DNA of 5,732 bases from positions 1 through 5,732 of the forward strand of contig JAGBFE010000128.1 in the NCBI GenBank assembly GCA_018109965.1, given 5' to 3'. Each line of letters opens with the position of its first letter. Position 1 is the first letter of the stretch. The DNA comes from Oscillospiraceae bacterium. GTDB taxonomy: Bacteria; Bacillota_A; Clostridia; Oscillospirales; Ruminococcaceae. The position numbers and the translations under genes are program-made. Shown piece after piece: positions 1-4,845 of the stretch. Under the pieces are notes generated by a model. That model saw only the letters and a program-made list of their open reading frames with translations, was not told where the DNA came from and made no database searches.

Positions 1-3
1 CGA

Positions 4-62
4 CAAAGCTGTTTATAAAACATATAGGCAAACTTTTGTTATATCTTGCGAAAACAGCTTTG
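4..62. repeat. Inverted repeat with 11-bp arms around a 37-nt spacer
   Basis: The arms CAAAGCTGTTT (4-14) and AAACAGCTTTG (52-62) are perfect reverse complements. Neither side has a following T-tract, so this does not look like an intrinsic terminator. No open reading frame crosses it convincingly. It could be the end of a small non-autonomous element, a structured 3' end of a gene lying left of the window, or chance. The function is unknown. Confidence 0.4.
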
Positions 63-70
63 CTAAAATA

Positions 71-109
71 ATTGTTCATAAAAAGAAAATGGGTGAACAA
101 TGTTCGCCC
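71..109. repeat. Nested palindromes (REP-like hairpin)
   Basis: Two overlapping dyads share bases. ATTGTTCA (71-78) pairs with TGAACAAT (94-101), and GGGTGAAC (91-98) pairs with GTTCGCCC (102-109) around a 3-nt loop, with one G-U wobble in RNA. The two hairpins are mutually exclusive because both use 94-98. The GC-rich core GGG...CCC stands out from AT-rich surroundings. The shape resembles short dispersed palindromes common between genes in clostridial genomes, but one copy in one window cannot prove that it is repeated. Confidence 0.4.
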
Positions 110-134
110 TGTATACCTGTATATAGCTTATTAC

Positions 135-167
135 AAAAAAATAGAACCGCACTCGATTGAGTGCGGT
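135..167 (-). terminator. Intrinsic terminator of tRNA-Gln
   Basis: A perfect 9-bp stem, ACCGCACTC (146-154) with GAGTGCGGT (159-167), closes a 4-nt loop. On the minus strand it is followed by TCTA and seven T's (141 down to 135). It lies 6 nt beyond the tRNA 3' CCA, which is the expected place for a single-tRNA transcript to end. Confidence 0.9.
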
Positions 168-173
168 CCATTT

Positions 174-249
174 TGGCTGGGGTACTAGGATTCGAACCTA
201 GGGAATGTTGGAGTCAGAGTCCAATGCCTTACCGCTTGGCGATACCCCA
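174..249 (-). tRNA. tRNA-Gln (anticodon CUG)
   Basis: Read on the minus strand, this folds as a complete class I cloverleaf. The 7-bp acceptor stem is TGGGGTA/TACCCCA, including the U1-A72 pair typical of tRNA-Gln. The D-arm is GCC/GGC, the anticodon stem is TTGGA/TCCAA with loop CTCTGAC, and the T-arm is CTAGG/CCTAG with loop TTCGAAT. The discriminator is G and CCA is encoded (176-174). The anticodon is CTG (plus-strand cag at 215-217), so it reads the glutamine codon CAG. The variable loop reads as CATTCC, six bases where tRNA-Gln normally has five, giving 76 nt including CCA. It stands alone, with its own promoter and terminator. Confidence 0.97.
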
Positions 250-266
250 AAACTTAACGCTCAATT

Positions 267-295
267 ATAATATCACATTATTTTTGATTTGTAAA
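267..295 (-). promoter_or_regulatory. Predicted sigma-A promoter of tRNA-Gln
   Basis: On the minus strand there is a -35 TTTACA (295-290, 5/6 to TTGACA), a 17-bp spacer and a -10 TATTAT (272-267, 5/6). A TATAAT overlaps the -10, shifted by three bases. Transcription would start near 260, about 11 nt before the tRNA 5' end. This fits the short leaders of bacterial tRNA genes. Confidence 0.7.
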
Positions 296-300
296 GTGTT

Positions 301-337
301 TTTTTGAAAATTTTTTAAAAAATTTTTAAAATTTTTT
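301..337. other. A/T-tract block in the tRNA-kinase gap
   Basis: Positions 307-337 contain only A and T, in alternating runs of 4-6 A's and T's. Such phased tracts usually give bent, easily melted DNA. It lies upstream of the tRNA promoter and could act as an UP-like element; that role is inferred. No gene is visible in 250-457 apart from this block, the tRNA promoter and the hairpin after the kinase gene. Confidence 0.4.
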
Positions 338-400
338 CTTCAGCCTTTTTACCTTTGCAATTATAACTTTTTGATTGTTTTTTACAATTTTTCTGATATG

Positions 401-451
401 AAAGCACAACACAGTATCACAAAGTTTTATTAAAACAATCTGATACTGTGT
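401..451 (-). terminator. Hairpin after the sensor kinase gene (possible terminator)
   Basis: A perfect 11-bp inverted repeat, ACACAGTATCA (409-419) and TGATACTGTGT (441-451), starts 7 nt beyond the kinase stop codon. The 21-nt loop contains a second small dyad (GTTTTA/TAAAAC, 424-436), so the structure may be one long irregular stem. The minus-strand sequence after it, TGTGCTTTC, has only a weak T-run. Its position suggests the operon's terminator or a 3' stabilising hairpin; the poor T-tract lowers confidence. Confidence 0.5.
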
Positions 452-457
452 GTATAG

Positions 458-1921
458 TCATATATTTATACTGAACCAGAATGTGCTGCCTTTGCCTTTT
501 TGGGATTTTACACCGCATTCGCCGTTGTGTGCTTCCACAAAGGTTTTGACAATTGAAAGTCCAAGACCTGAGCTTTTGATATTTTTAGAGGTACTTTTAT
601 CGCCCTTGAAATATCGCTCCCATATATGCGGCAATAATTTTTCGTCAATACCGTCACCAAAGTCCCTGACTTCGATTTTCACTTTGCCGTCCGCAACACT
701 TTGAACAACCTGTATTTCTTTTATATCCTTGCTGTGAACAACAGCATTTGAAAGCAGGTTGTAGAAACATTGGTTAAGCAATGTTCTGTCCGCAGTAATC
801 TCGATTTCATTTGAATAGTCAAATGTTATTTTATAACCTTCACCTTTCAGCATTTCATTTGTATTATGAACCAGTGCACCTATGCTTTGAGTAAAGTTGT
901 ATCTTTCCAGATTAAGCTTTGCTGTGCCCGACTGAATTTTCGTAAGATTAAGCACATCATTAACCATACTGCTCAGACGTTTGGTTTCGTTGATAATAAC
1001 CTGTGCATTTTCGGCCGAGTTTTCGCCCGGTATATCACGCATAACCTCGGCATATCCGCCAATCATTGTCAGCGGTGTGCGCAGGTCGTGAGATACGTTG
1101 GCAATAAATTCCCGCCTGAGCTTTTCAAGGTTGGACAGTTCCTCTGCAGTATATGCCATTGTTTCGGAAAGTTCCTTGATTTCGCGATAGCCTTCTGCAG
1201 TAAAATCAACATCATAGTTGCCCGATGCAAGAATCTTTGCCTGTTCGTTAATCTGAAGAATCGGTGTTGAAATACTTTTTGCAATAACAAGATTAAGTGC
1301 CGTAGCCAGGATAATTGTAATGATTGTTACATAAAGCAGAACCGTTCTGGATGTGTTGATAACCGAATCCACCGGTGCCGCCTGAGCGTTTACAAGAATA
1401 ACGTAGTTGCCACCATTGCCATCAGGAATCTGATTTACAAAAACCATTGTTTTGAGGGTATTCTCGTTTTTAAAAAGTCTGAACTCACTGCTGTATGCTT
1501 TTGTCACCAGACGGTAGGTTGCATCTTCCTGTTCATATTCCAGAAAACGCTTTGTATCTTCCACACTTATAATATTGCGTGCAATATCAACCTTTTCATT
1601 ATAAGGCATTTTGTGTATGACACAGTCTTTAGGACCATCAAGCGACTGTATCTGTTCCATATTGTTGTCAAGGACAATAATGCATACTTCCTTTTCTGCC
1701 ACCTCTTCAACCAGTTTTTCGACAGGGATTTCATTATTGATTACTTTTGCTGTCATTTCGGCAACCTTTTGAGCTTCGCTCTTTTTTGCCTGCTTGTACA
1801 TAGTGGTAAAAAAGCCAACCTGTAAAATCCATAAAACTGCAAGCAAAACCGCAAGAAATGCCATTATGTAAATATTTATTTTATATTTTATGCTGATATT
1901 TTTAAAAGAAAATTGTTTCAT
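458..1921 (-). CDS. Membrane sensor histidine kinase (HAMP type)
   Basis: This 487-residue kinase is the second gene of a two-component operon. The order is TM1 (about 17-38), an extracellular sensor region of about 150 residues (40-190), TM2 (about 194-214), HAMP (about 213-262), the dimerisation/phosphoacceptor helix with H-box NVSHDLRTPL (H278), and an HATPase_c domain. The ATPase shows the N-box around NLLSNAVVHS (N392), the G1 box DFGDG (420-424), an F-box ERYFKG (435-440) and the G2 box GLGLSIV (452-458). All catalytic motifs are intact and the length is usual for the class. The ATG is preceded by GAAGGA inside the regulator's last codons, and the two genes are 6 nt apart, so they are probably translationally coupled. 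The sensor region resembles no ligand-binding fold I can name, so the signal is unknown. The architecture is PhoR/ResE/VanS-like, but no specific ortholog is claimed. Confidence 0.95.
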   Translation of the reverse strand: MKQFSFKNISIKYKINIYIMAFLAVLLAVLWILQVGFFTTMYKQAKKSEAQKVAEMTAKVINNEIPVEKLVEEVAEKEVCIIVLDNNMEQIQSLDGPKDCVIHKMPYNEKVDIARNIISVEDTKRFLEYEQEDATYRLVTKAYSSEFRLFKNENTLKTMVFVNQIPDGNGGNYVILVNAQAAPVDSVINTSRTVLLYVTIITIILATALNLVIAKSISTPILQINEQAKILASGNYDVDFTAEGYREIKELSETMAYTAEELSNLEKLRREFIANVSHDLRTPLTMIGGYAEVMRDIPGENSAENAQVIINETKRLSSMVNDVLNLTKIQSGTAKLNLERYNFTQSIGALVHNTNEMLKGEGYKITFDYSNEIEITADRTLLNQCFYNLLSNAVVHSKDIKEIQVVQSVADGKVKIEVRDFGDGIDEKLLPHIWERYFKGDKSTSKNIKSSGLGLSIVKTFVEAHNGECGVKSQKGKGSTFWFSINI

Positions 1922-1927
1922 TGTGTG

Positions 1928-2599
1928 CTATCCTTCAAAGCGATAACCTATACCTCGCAGAGTTACTATAAGACTGCTGTAATCGCCTATATGTTTGCGC
2001 AGCAGTTTGATGTGTGTATCCAGTGTTCTGTCATCACCGAAAAATTCATAACCCCATATGTCTGTCAGCAGGCTTTCGCGGCTTACAGCAATGCCTTTGT
2101 TTCGCACAAGATAGAACAAAAGTTCGTATTCTTTTGGAGCAAGCACAACCTCCTGCCCGTCAATGATAACTTTGCGTGCGGTAAAGTCGATAACAAGTCC
2201 GTCCTTGCTGTAGGTTTCGTGGCCGTCTGATTTTTTGTTTGCAACACGGCGCATTATAACTTCAATACGCATCATAAGCTCTTTTGGCGAAAAAGGCTTT
2301 ACAACATAGTCATCGGCTCCGATTTCAAAACCGTGAATTCTGTCGTACTCCTCACCTCTTGCTGTAAGCATAATAATAGGCACCTGTGAGAATTTGCGTA
2401 TTTCTTTTGCCGCAGAAAATCCGTCAAGATATGGCATCATAATATCCATTACAACAATGTCATATTTTTCCTGACGGCATTTTTGTACAGCAACATCTCC
2501 GTTTTCGGCAGTATCAACACTGTAGCCTTCGTACTTTGCATATTTTGATATTAAAGTTCTGATGCCTTCTTCGTCATCACACACTAAAATTCTGTACAT
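1928..2599 (-). CDS. OmpR/PhoB-family response regulator
   Basis: This 223-residue DNA-binding regulator is the partner of the kinase just downstream. The receiver domain (about 1-118) has the acidic pair D8/D9, the phospho-acceptor D52 in VVMDIMMP, T79 in MLTA and K101 in VVKPF, all in canonical places. The C-terminal winged helix (about 128-223) has the family signatures LAPKEYELL, VSRESLL, the recognition-helix region RTLDTHIKLLRKHIG and the wing RGIGYRF. The ATG at 2599 is chosen because GGAGG lies 7 nt upstream and a receiver domain begins directly with MYRILVCDDE. A TTG start at 2656 would add 19 residues, has no usable ribosome binding site and would run through the predicted promoter. 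The phosphorylated protein should bind direct repeats at its targets; none is evident upstream of its own gene. Confidence 0.95.
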   Translation of the reverse strand: MYRILVCDDEEGIRTLISKYAKYEGYSVDTAENGDVAVQKCRQEKYDIVVMDIMMPYLDGFSAAKEIRKFSQVPIIMLTARGEEYDRIHGFEIGADDYVVKPFSPKELMMRIEVIMRRVANKKSDGHETYSKDGLVIDFTARKVIIDGQEVVLAPKEYELLFYLVRNKGIAVSRESLLTDIWGYEFFGDDRTLDTHIKLLRKHIGDYSSLIVTLRGIGYRFEG

Positions 2600-2606
2600 A
2601 ACATTG

Positions 2607-2611
2607 CCTCC
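2607..2611 (-). promoter_or_regulatory. Ribosome binding site fixing the response regulator start
   Basis: The minus strand reads GGAGG, 7 nt before the ATG at 2599. This rules in the short form of the protein over the 19-residue-longer reading that begins at TTG 2656. Confidence 0.85.
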
Positions 2612-2624
2612 GTAAGCGTATATA

Positions 2625-2653
2625 ATTATATTATCATATTTAATATTTTCTAA
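2625..2653 (-). promoter_or_regulatory. Predicted promoter of the two-component operon
   Basis: On the minus strand a perfect -10 TATAAT (2630-2625) is preceded by a 17-bp spacer and a weak -35 TTAGAA (2653-2648, 3/6). The start would be near 2618, leaving a leader of about 19 nt that just holds the GGAGG site. The weak -35 suggests help from an activator, which could be the regulator itself; that is inference. Confidence 0.45.
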
Positions 2654-2716
2654 CAACCTTAAGCACTGTTAAATAAAGCAGGCTTTGCGGTTTGTTCACA
2701 TAAAATTCAGTTAGCA

Positions 2717-2759
2717 CAAAACAAAAGGATATCTGAACTTATAATCAGATATCCTTTTG
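2717..2759 (-). terminator. Strong intrinsic terminator after orf91
   Basis: A perfect 15-bp stem, CAAAAGGATATCTGA (2722-2736) with TCAGATATCCTTTTG (2745-2759), closes an 8-nt loop. On the minus strand the stem ends in TTTTG and continues TTTTG. It lies 59 nt beyond the orf91 stop and upstream of the two-component promoter, so it insulates the two units. A smaller dyad, CTGTTA-A-TAACAG (2760-2772), sits immediately beside it. The A- and T-runs would let it work in both directions, but no plus-strand gene reads into it. Confidence 0.85.
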
Positions 2760-2818
2760 CTGTTAATAACAGTTTTCAGCTTATTTTCAATTTGTCAATA
2801 TCTTAAACAGTAAAATAT

Positions 2819-3094
2819 TTAATGACGGAACACTGTTCTGTCTTCCATATGCTGAGCCACAGTATACGGTTCCTGTTCATGACGTTCTTTTGAACGCGGT
2901 GAATAATACACCTGTGTGTCATCTGTTTCATCCTCGGCGTTTCTTCCTCTGGGATATGTTTCCATTTCTACAACGCTTGCCATTGTCTGGGCAAAAATAT
3001 TGTCCACCACATCATCAAAATTCTGAGGATTTTTCATTTTCAGTGTATCTTTTTTGAGTATGCTTTTGTTTTTATCTCTTTTTTTATCTGACAT
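2819..3094 (-). CDS. Uncharacterised small charged protein (91 aa)
   Basis: I do not recognise this protein. It is 91 residues, strongly hydrophilic, with no signal peptide, membrane segment or cysteine. The N-terminus is very basic (six lysines and one arginine in the first 16 residues). The middle, FDDVVDNIFAQTMASVVEM (about 26-44), could form one amphipathic helix. An acidic patch EDETDD (54-59) follows, then a mixed-charge tail rich in Arg, Glu and His that looks disordered. The ATG at 3094 is chosen because the minus strand has AAAGGAGG 8 nt upstream; a TTG at 3100 would leave only 2 nt. The textbook-quality ribosome binding site and the strong terminator downstream argue that the gene is real and monocistronic. 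No convincing sigma-A promoter is visible; the best is ATGACA-16-CATATT, which is weak. It sits alone between pyrB and the two-component operon. Confidence 0.75.
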   Translation of the reverse strand: MSDKKRDKNKSILKKDTLKMKNPQNFDDVVDNIFAQTMASVVEMETYPRGRNAEDETDDTQVYYSPRSKERHEQEPYTVAQHMEDRTVFRH

Positions 3095-3102
3095 AGACAA
3101 TA

Positions 3103-3110
3103 CCTCCTTT
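3103..3110 (-). promoter_or_regulatory. Ribosome binding site fixing the orf91 start
   Basis: The minus strand reads AAAGGAGG, ending 8 nt before ATG 3094. It is the main evidence that this small frame is translated, and that ATG rather than the TTG six bases earlier is the start. Confidence 0.8.
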
Positions 3111-3182
3111 GGAAAGTATTATCCGCACAAACAAGGCAAATATGTATTTATGTAATTATTTGTCATATTCTGCCCTGTACAC

Positions 3183-3210
3183 AAAAAGGACAGCAAAAGC
3201 TGTCCTTTTT
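3183..3210 (-). terminator. Intrinsic terminator of pyrB
   Basis: A perfect 12-bp stem, AAAAAGGACAGC (3183-3194) with GCTGTCCTTTTT (3199-3210), closes an AAAA loop. The minus-strand 3' side ends in five T's. It begins 6 nt beyond the pyrB stop codon and separates pyrB from orf91. Confidence 0.92.
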
Positions 3211-3216
3211 AGATAT

Positions 3217-4311
3217 TTAACATTCAGTTAAGTCAACGTACTGGTCACAGAATTTGCAGCGCACCTTGCCGTTTTCGCCTTTAACGTAGATAGGCATTGT
3301 TTCTTCTTCAGCATTTGTGATGCATCTGCCGTTTTTACATACATGGTCAAGTTCAACCACTTCATCGTGATGTTCTTCAACCTTGTCTGTGTCAAAATCT
3401 GTCATGCCAAGCAATGAAAGGATAAGCGCCATACGCACATAAACACCGTTGCCTGCCTGTTCAAAATATTTTGCTCTTTCGTCATCGTCAACTGCAAGTG
3501 TGATTTCGTTAACACGTGGCAGAGGATGAAGCACAGCCATATCTTTTTTAGCTGTTACAAGATGGTCAGGAGTGAGAATGTAGCTGTTTTTAAGACGTTC
3601 GTATTCTTCGATATCTTCAAAGCGTTCACGCTGGATGCGTGTCATATAAAGGATATCAAGTGCCGGCATTGCTGCGGAAAGGTCGGTAACTTCTTCAAAT
3701 GTACATTCGGAGTTTTTGAGATATTCTTCGATGATATAGCCAGGCACTTTGAGTTCTTCAGGAGAGATAAATACAAAGTGGTTGCCTTTGTAGCGGGAAA
3801 GTGCTTTTACAAGGGAGTGCACTGTACGGCCGTATTTGAGGTCACCGCAGAAACCGACTGTGAGGTTGTCCAGTCTGCCGTGACGGCGACGGATTGTCAT
3901 AAGGTCGGTAAGTGTCTGGGTTGGGTGATGATGACCGCCGTCACCTGCATTGATGATTGGGATTTTTGTGTACTGGCTTGCACGGAATGCTGCACCGTCT
4001 TTTGGATGACGCATTGCTATAATATCGGCATAATAGCTGATAACACTTACTGTGTCGCCAACACTTTCGCCTTTTGCTGCACTGGAGCTGCTTGCGCTGG
4101 AAAAGCCGAGAACTTTGCCGCCAAGACGCATCATTGCGGATTCAAAGGAAAGGCGTGTTCTTGTGCTTGGCTCAAAAAACAGTGTTGCAAGAATTCTGCC
4201 GTCACATTTGTGGGCATATTTTTCGCGGTTTTCGCAGATATCATCAGCTACATCAAGAAGAGCTTCTGTTTCTTTAACAGAAAAATACAAAGGGTCAATC
4301 AAATGTCGCAT
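3217..4311 (-). CDS. pyrB: Aspartate carbamoyltransferase catalytic chain with fused PyrI-like zinc domain
   Basis: Aspartate carbamoyltransferase condenses carbamoyl phosphate with L-aspartate, the committed step of pyrimidine synthesis in the cytoplasm. The catalytic part (about 1-304) is complete. It has the carbamoyl-phosphate loop FEPSTRTR (46-53), the mobile loop with K80, R101 in MRHP, HPTQ (129-132), R162 in [11 protein letters not shown]225 in MTRIQRER and HPLPR (262-266). Unusually, the 364-residue chain runs about 55-60 residues past a normal PyrB. After an acidic, His-containing linker (about 305-322) comes a module with C325, C330, C352 and C355 (C-x4-C-x21-C-x2-C). The text CITNAE and CKFCD closely resembles the zinc domain of E. 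coli PyrI (C-x4-C-x23-C-x2-C). The nucleotide-binding half of PyrI is absent. The ATG has GGAGG 6 nt upstream. The gene stands alone, with its own promoter and terminator and no other pyr gene in the window. Confidence 0.96.
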   Translation of the reverse strand: MRHLIDPLYFSVKETEALLDVADDICENREKYAHKCDGRILATLFFEPSTRTRLSFESAMMRLGGKVLGFSSASSSSAAKGESVGDTVSVISYYADIIAMRHPKDGAAFRASQYTKIPIINAGDGGHHHPTQTLTDLMTIRRRHGRLDNLTVGFCGDLKYGRTVHSLVKALSRYKGNHFVFISPEELKVPGYIIEEYLKNSECTFEEVTDLSAAMPALDILYMTRIQRERFEDIEEYERLKNSYILTPDHLVTAKKDMAVLHPLPRVNEITLAVDDDERAKYFEQAGNGVYVRMALILSLLGMTDFDTDKVEEHHDEVVELDHVCKNGRCITNAEEETMPIYVKGENGKVRCKFCDQYVDLTEC

Positions 4312-4357
4312 ATAGGGCCTCCAAAAGTAGTAATTTATTAAAATATTTCTTCTAATA

Positions 4358-4386
4358 ATTATATATAATTATCATCAGTTTATCAA
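4358..4386 (-). promoter_or_regulatory. Predicted sigma-A promoter of pyrB
   Basis: On the minus strand there is a -35 TTGATA (4386-4381, 5/6), a 17-bp spacer and a perfect -10 TATAAT (4363-4358). The start would be near 4351, giving a leader of about 40 nt. That is too short for a PyrR-type antiterminator/terminator leader, and no such hairpin pair is visible. Any pyrimidine control must act at initiation or on the enzyme. Confidence 0.75.
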
Positions 4387-4409
4387 GATGAAAAATTCAA
4401 ATCAGAGTG

Positions 4410-4438
4410 TTGACAAATTGGTCTAACAATGTTAGACT
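4410..4438 (+). promoter_or_regulatory. Predicted promoter of the BlaI-type/M56 operon
   Basis: A perfect -35 TTGACA (4410-4415), a 17-bp spacer and a -10 TAGACT (4433-4438, 4/6) with an extended TG at 4430-4431. The start would be near 4445. The spacer and -10 lie inside operator 1, so repressor binding should block RNA polymerase. Confidence 0.75.
4421..4437. promoter_or_regulatory. Operator 1 for the BlaI-type repressor
   Basis: GTCTAACA (4421-4428), centre A, TGTTAGAC (4430-4437) is a perfect 17-bp palindrome. It contains ACA-n-TGT half-site cores like those of BlaI/MecI/CopY operators and covers most of the promoter spacer and nearly all of the -10. Assignment to the adjacent repressor rests on position, symmetry and family habit. 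Confidence 0.8.
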
Positions 4439-4445
4439 AAATATA

Positions 4446-4462
4446 GTCTAACAGCATTAGAC
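4446..4462. promoter_or_regulatory. Operator 2 for the BlaI-type repressor
   Basis: GTCTAACA (4446-4453), centre G, CATTAGAC (4455-4462) repeats operator 1 with two changes near the centre of the right arm. The centres are 25 bp apart. It falls on the predicted transcription start and early leader, giving a second, probably weaker, site for cooperative repression. Confidence 0.75.
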
Positions 4463-4467
4463 CAAAT

Positions 4468-4473
4468 GAGGTG
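4468..4473 (+). promoter_or_regulatory. Ribosome binding site fixing the repressor start
   Basis: GAGGTG ends 7 nt before ATG 4481. The earlier in-frame ATG at 4466 overlaps this site, has no Shine-Dalgarno sequence of its own and directly abuts operator 2, so 4481 is preferred. Confidence 0.7.
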
Positions 4474-4480
4474 CAAAGGT

Positions 4481-4843
4481 ATGAAACAGTTTAAATTAGG
4501 CGAAATGGAAATGGCTTTTGCCGAAATTATATGGGACAGTGCCCCTGTAACAAGCGGTGAGCTTGTAAAATTGTGTGAAGAAAAACTTGAGTGGAAAAAA
4601 TCCACCACCTATACAATGCTTAAACGTCTGTGCCAGCGCGAAATTTTTGAAAATGACGGCGGCACAGTAAAGGTATTGATTTCAAAGGATGAGTTCAAAG
4701 CGGCACAGAGCGAAGAATTTCTGGACGAGCATTTCAGCGGTTCTCTGCCGATGTTTCTGACAGCATTTACAAAGCACAAAAAACTTTCGGCAAAGGAAAT
4801 TGAGGAAATAAAAAGTCTTATAGACAACTATAAGGAGGATTAG
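4481..4843 (+). CDS. BlaI/MecI/CopY-family transcriptional repressor
   Basis: This 120-residue protein is a small dimeric winged-helix repressor of the type removed by proteolysis when an M56 membrane protease senses its signal. The helix-turn-helix spans about 5-68. It has the family pattern LGEMEMAFAEIIWDSAPVTSGEL, split here as LGEMEMAF (6-13) and EIIWDSAPVTSGEL (15-28), and the recognition helix WKKSTTYTMLKRL (38-50). The C-terminal dimerisation helices include MFLTAF (91-96) and LSAKEIEEIKSLID (102-115). By alignment from memory, the bond cut in staphylococcal BlaI/MecI (Asn-Phe) corresponds to A95-F96 here. It overlaps nothing and ends 2 nt before the protease gene, so the two are one operon. 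The double operator upstream predicts autorepression. The name blaI is withheld because no beta-lactamase is visible and relatives control other genes. An upstream ATG at 4466 would add five residues but lacks a ribosome binding site. Confidence 0.93.
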   Translation: MKQFKLGEMEMAFAEIIWDSAPVTSGELVKLCEEKLEWKKSTTYTMLKRLCQREIFENDGGTVKVLISKDEFKAAQSEEFLDEHFSGSLPMFLTAFTKHKKLSAKEIEEIKSLIDNYKED

Positions 4844-4845
4844 CT

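Noticed and set aside
4..62. Inverted repeat read as an intrinsic terminator or integron attC site
   Set aside because: There is no T-tract on either side, the spacer is long and AT-rich, and there are no conserved integron core sites.
866..1270. Plus-strand open frame of 134 codons within the kinase gene
   Set aside because: It is antisense to the HAMP and H-box region of a clearly real kinase and has no recognisable domain or start signal.
1913..2230. Plus-strand open frame of 105 codons under the response regulator
   Set aside because: It is a shadow of the DNA-binding domain of the regulator; there is no start signal and no family resemblance.
2600..2656. 19-residue N-terminal extension of the response regulator from TTG 2656
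   Set aside because: There is no properly spaced ribosome binding site. The stretch carries the predicted promoter, and receiver domains normally begin at the MYRILVCDDE position.
3526..4341. Long plus-strand open frame (271 codons) antisense to pyrB
   Set aside because: It lies opposite a gene whose every active-site motif is intact. Its product is implausibly rich in Cys and Phe, as expected from the complement of a coding frame, and it has no ribosome binding site.
4312..4357. PyrR-type attenuator or riboswitch in the pyrB leader
   Set aside because: The predicted leader is only about 40 nt, AT-rich, and shows no antiterminator/terminator hairpin pair.
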